Assembly (NCBI RefSeq): GCF_950295315.1
Contig: NC_080164.1
Coordinates: 108,098,524-108,162,523, forward strand
DNA length: 64,000 nucleotides
Direction of reading: 5' to 3'
From: Erinaceus europaeus
Taxonomy: Eukaryota > Chordata > Mammalia > Eulipotyphla > Erinaceidae
Shown: one piece after another, positions 61,686-64,000 of the stretch
Layout: the number at the start of each line of letters is the position of its first letter
How positions within the stretch are numbered: the first letter of the stretch is position 1
Position numbers and translations under genes: made by a program
The notes under the pieces: generated by a model
Told to the model about the DNA's origin: nothing
Databases searched by the model: none
The model's input: only the letters and a program-made list of their open reading frames with translations

Positions 61686-61894
61686 AAAAGTAATTGTTCG
61701 ATCAAAATTCCGCAGGAACATTCCAGCTAAGGTCACTGGACACAGAATTCATGTGATGCTGTAACTATCAAGGACTGAAATTTCTTGAAAGATAAAAGTA
61801 TAGATTTGTAAAAAACAAAAAGTTTATGACTTTCTTAATTTTCATATTTTCTTTCTTTATTATTTGCTTATTCTTTCTTTCTTTCCTTCTTATT
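61686..61894. other. AT-rich stretch
   Basis: Nothing recognised apart from pyrimidine runs at its end. Confidence 0.35.
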
Positions 61895-62278
61895 TTACCA
61901 TTGGGGCTCTGTGCCTACATAGCTCCACCACCCCTGGTGGTCTTTTTTTTCTCTCTTTCTTTTCTTTTTTCCCTTCCTTCCTTCCTTCCTTCCTTCCTTC
62001 CTCCCTTCCTTCCTTCCTTCCTCTCTTTTTCTTTTTTCTCCTTCCTTCCTTCCTTCCTTCCTTCCTTCCTTCTTTCTTTCTCTCTTCCTTGATAGAAGAT
62101 GAGAGACACAATAGTATATAAAGAGAGATACACCCACAGAAAAGAGATACATGCAGCCCTGCTCCACTGCTTGTGAAGTTTCCCCCATGCAAGTGGAGAC
62201 CAGGGGTTTGAACCTGGATCTTCTCACATAGTAAGGTATGTGCTCTACCAGGTGAGCCACCACATAACCCCAACTTAT
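61895..62278 (-). mobile_element. SINE-B, minus, with internal (CCTT)n
   Basis: GGGGCTCTGTGCCTACATAG, CACCACCCCTGGTGG, then a CCTT array 61972-62085, CATGCAGCCCTGCTCCACTG, GGGTTTGAACCTGGATC, GAGCCACCACATAACCCC head. Confidence 0.87.
61972..62085 (+). repeat. (CCTT)n microsatellite inside a SINE
   Basis: Two CCTT arrays split by TCTCTTTTTCTTTTTTCTCC. Confidence 0.97.
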
Positions 62279-62599
62279 ATCTTTTATATCCTTCGTTGTT
62301 GTAGTTATACAGATGACTATTTTTTTGGTTTTAAGTTTTGAACTCCTGGTACAGACATTGATCAATTTTTATTTGCGCTACTAGATTGGAATGGCTAATA
62401 AGTTACTTAGGATACTGAAATCTATGTTGATATGGGAAATTAATATATAAGCATAGTCTTTTATCACTTTTAACCTTTTTCATATAGTCAAACTATTTGG
62501 AAAAGATAATAATTGCCTTTCCCTTGAAGGTTAAGTGAAATTCACTTAGAAGAGTGGTGCATGAACCAGAGTGATGTTCTGGTTCATTCTCTCCCATTC

Positions 62600-62600
<1 letters not shown>
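62279..62600. other. Single-copy-looking stretch
   Basis: About 320 bp; no repeat or gene is recognised. Confidence 0.4.

Positions 62601-62601
<1 letters not shown>

Positions 62602-62657
<56 letters not shown>
62602..62657 (+). repeat. (TA)n microsatellite
   Basis: About 26 TA units with one early ACATA interruption. Confidence 0.97.
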
Positions 62658-62659
<2 letters not shown>

Positions 62660-62660
<1 letters not shown>

Positions 62661-62805
62661 TTATTAGTGAGATAAAGAGAGAGGGAGAGAGAGAGAGAAT
62701 ATGAATTAGAACCTTGCTCTGGCACATGCAGTGTTAGAGATAGAATTCAGGACATCATGCTTTCAAGTCCAGCATTCTAGCCACCACACCACCTCCCAGA
62801 CTGCC
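62660..62805 (-). mobile_element. SINE-C-like, minus
   Basis: ATTTATTAGTGAGATAAAGA, CTTGCTCTGGCACATGCAGT, GATAGAATTCAGGACATC as reversed B-box, CACCACACCACCTCCCAG head. Confidence 0.7.
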
Positions 62806-62889
62806 ATTATAAATTCTGTTAAGCATTTCCTTTGACAATGCAAACACTAATTTGGAATTCTTACTGTCACATTTAACAAAAGAACTTTG

Positions 62890-63035
62890 GGCTGGAAAAT
62901 TAGCTCGGCTGGATAATTAGCTGCTTTGCAGTGTGTGTGACCCGGGTTTGAGCTGGAACTGATTGAGGCCCACAGCATTGAAGGAAGCTTTGGTGCCTGG
63001 GTCTCTTTTCCCCTCCCACTCAAAAAAAAAAAAAA
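62890..63035 (+). mobile_element. Fourth tRNA-like SINE type, tentative
   Basis: GGGCTGGAAAATTAGCTCGG head with AGCTCGGCTGGATAATTAGC A-box-like part, CCCGGGTTTGAGCTGG B-box-like part, TTTGGTGCCTGGGTCTCTTT and A-tail. It differs from SINE-A, B and C. Confidence 0.55.
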
Positions 63036-63136
63036 GGAAGAGTTTCATAAAACATAGAAAGTGTTTTTATATTTAGTGACCATTTCCAGCTACATTTACC
63101 TTATTTTATTTTTGTGTTGTAAAAATATACACATAT

Positions 63137-63428
63137 GGGAGTTGGGCAGTAGCACAGCAGGTTAAGCGCATGTGGCACAAAGCACAAGGACCGGGTCAGG
63201 ATTCGGTCAGAGGCCCCGGCTCCCCACCTGCAGGGAAGTCCCTTCACAGGCAGTGAAGAAGTTCTGCAGGTGTTTATCTTTCACTCCCCTTCTCTGTCTT
63301 CCCCTCCTCTATCCATTTCTCTCTGTCCTATCCAACAACGACGACAACAATAATAACTACAACAACAATAAAACAACAAGGGCAACAAAAGGGAATAAAT
63401 AAATAATTTTTAAAAATTAAAAAAAAAG
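63137..63428 (+). mobile_element. SINE-B with exact 13-bp TSD
   Basis: GGGAGTTGGGCAGTAGCACA, GGTTAAGCGCATGTGGCAC, CGGCTCCCCACCTGCAGGG, TATCCAACAACGACGACAAC, AACAAGGGCAACAAAAGGG, AATAAATAAAT tail. AATATACACATAT at 63124-63136 and 63429-63441. Confidence 0.96.
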
Positions 63429-63473
63429 AATATACACATATATCCTGAAAAATAGAAAATAAAGTCTCTGTAG

Positions 63474-63690
63474 GGGCTGGGCAGTGGCCTACCAGGTTGA
63501 CTGCACATGTCACAATGTACAATGGCCCATGTCCAAGCCTCCAGTCTCTACCTGCTGGGGGAAAGCTTTGCAACTGGTGAAGCAGGGCTGCAGGTGTCTG
63601 TCTCTGTCTCTCTCTGTCTCTATCTCTTCCTACCCTCTCAATTTCTGGCTGTCTCTATCTAATAAATAAAGATAATTTTTTTAAAAATTA
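63474..63690 (+). mobile_element. SINE-A
   Basis: GGGGCTGGGCAGTGGCCTAC, ATGTCCAAGCCTCCAGTC, GGTGAAGCAGGGCTGCAGG, CAATTTCTGGCTGTCTCTAT, AATAAATAAAG tail. Confidence 0.93.
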
Positions 63691-63930
63691 AGCCTTAAAA
63701 TATATAAATTTGTTTTAAGTGTCTATAACTGTGGTAATCAAGAAACCAGGATTCTACTCAGTAGAAAACAAAAGTGTGTCAGTAACAACAGGAATGATGT
63801 TCGCATGAGAGCAGTTGTTAATGATCTGTGACTGTTGAGAGCATGTTCTAGAAGAGAAGATAAGCTCTGGTCAGATGTGCATGAACTTGGGCTAGATTGA
63901 AAGATATGCTGTCAGCAAAATATAGGCAAC
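63691..63930. other. Single-copy-looking stretch
   Basis: No repeat or gene is recognised. Confidence 0.35.
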
Positions 63931-64000
63931 AGGAAGTTGGGCGATAGCACATCAGGTTAAGCACATGTTGCGCAAAGCCCAAGGACCCGCTTAAGGATTC
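63931..64000 (+). mobile_element. SINE-B head, cut by window end
   Basis: GGAAGTTGGGCGATAGCACA, TCAGGTTAAGCACATGTTGC, GACCCGCTTAAGGATTC; the B-box would lie just outside the window. Confidence 0.88.

Noticed and set aside
61124..61705. 193-codon reverse frame as a gene
   Set aside because: It runs across a SINE-C, a SINE-A and plain flank; no domain and no codon signature.

Overview
The window is mammalian nuclear DNA, most likely from a hedgehog (Erinaceidae, e.g. Erinaceus). The evidence is several dozen copies of tRNA-derived SINEs of the hedgehog type, whose body reads around CCCCACCTGCAGG and GTGAAGCAGG, plus L1 elements with mammalian ORF1p and ORF2p motifs, two ancient MIR copies, solo LTRs and many purine-rich microsatellites. 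No host protein-coding gene can be identified. The window reads as intergenic or intronic DNA built of nested retrotransposons with short single-copy islands. There is one 200-N assembly gap (37724-37923).

Layout. 1-4961: minus-strand L1 with both UTR-side ORFs, cut by the left window edge; its 5'UTR carries a 170-bp module twice. 4962-5655: tail of another L1, then an internally deleted L1. 6005-8494: a near-perfect inverted repeat (825/824-bp arms, 841-bp spacer made of L1 3' ends). 8500-19720: SINEs, L1 3' ends, two related solo LTRs (11790-12259, 15059-15512), microsatellites and single-copy islands. 19742-25529: full-length plus-strand L1 with a 13-bp target-site duplication (TSD), inactivated by a nonsense codon and four frameshifts. 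25530-31550: SINEs, short L1 3' ends, microsatellites. 31560-34250 and 40835-43255: stacked L1 long-3'UTR copies. 34899-35626: LTR-like block inside a SINE. 37960-40830: old minus-strand L1 with a 619-bp solo LTR (6-bp TSD). 43256-46610: old L1, SINEs, L1 3'UTR. 46737-48489: one insertion that fuses an L1 ORF2 C-terminus to the 3'UTR of a different L1 lineage, inside one 16-bp TSD. 48490-52580: mixed repeats, a MIR. 52584-54238: a SINE whose tail contains a 1.37-kb polyadenylated insert, both with TSDs. 54240-64000: SINEs, microsatellites, minus-strand L1 3'UTRs and single-copy islands, one of which (57367-58090) is the best conserved-noncoding candidate.

Naming used here. SINE-A: about 200 bp, tRNA-like head, tail AATAAATAAA. 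SINE-B: related head and body, longer (290-350 bp), with a GGGCAACAA or CAGGAGCAGTGGATT-type 3' part. SINE-C: a shorter tRNA-derived family with AAGCCAGAGCTGAGCAGTG after the B-box. L1-S: L1 lineage with a ~230-bp 3'UTR ending CATTAATTCCCCAATAAAG. L1-L: lineage with a ~1-1.3-kb 3'UTR ending TATGGTTTTGTCAATGTTTC. L1-V: variant ending AATCACTAATAAAA. L1-T: variant ending in AAATAAAG after a CACCTGTCATGG-type segment. These are working labels, not database names. The mobile parts work as the usual L1 system: L1 ORF1p/ORF2p mobilise L1 RNAs and, in trans, the SINE RNAs; the TSDs and A-rich tails seen here are the marks of that process.
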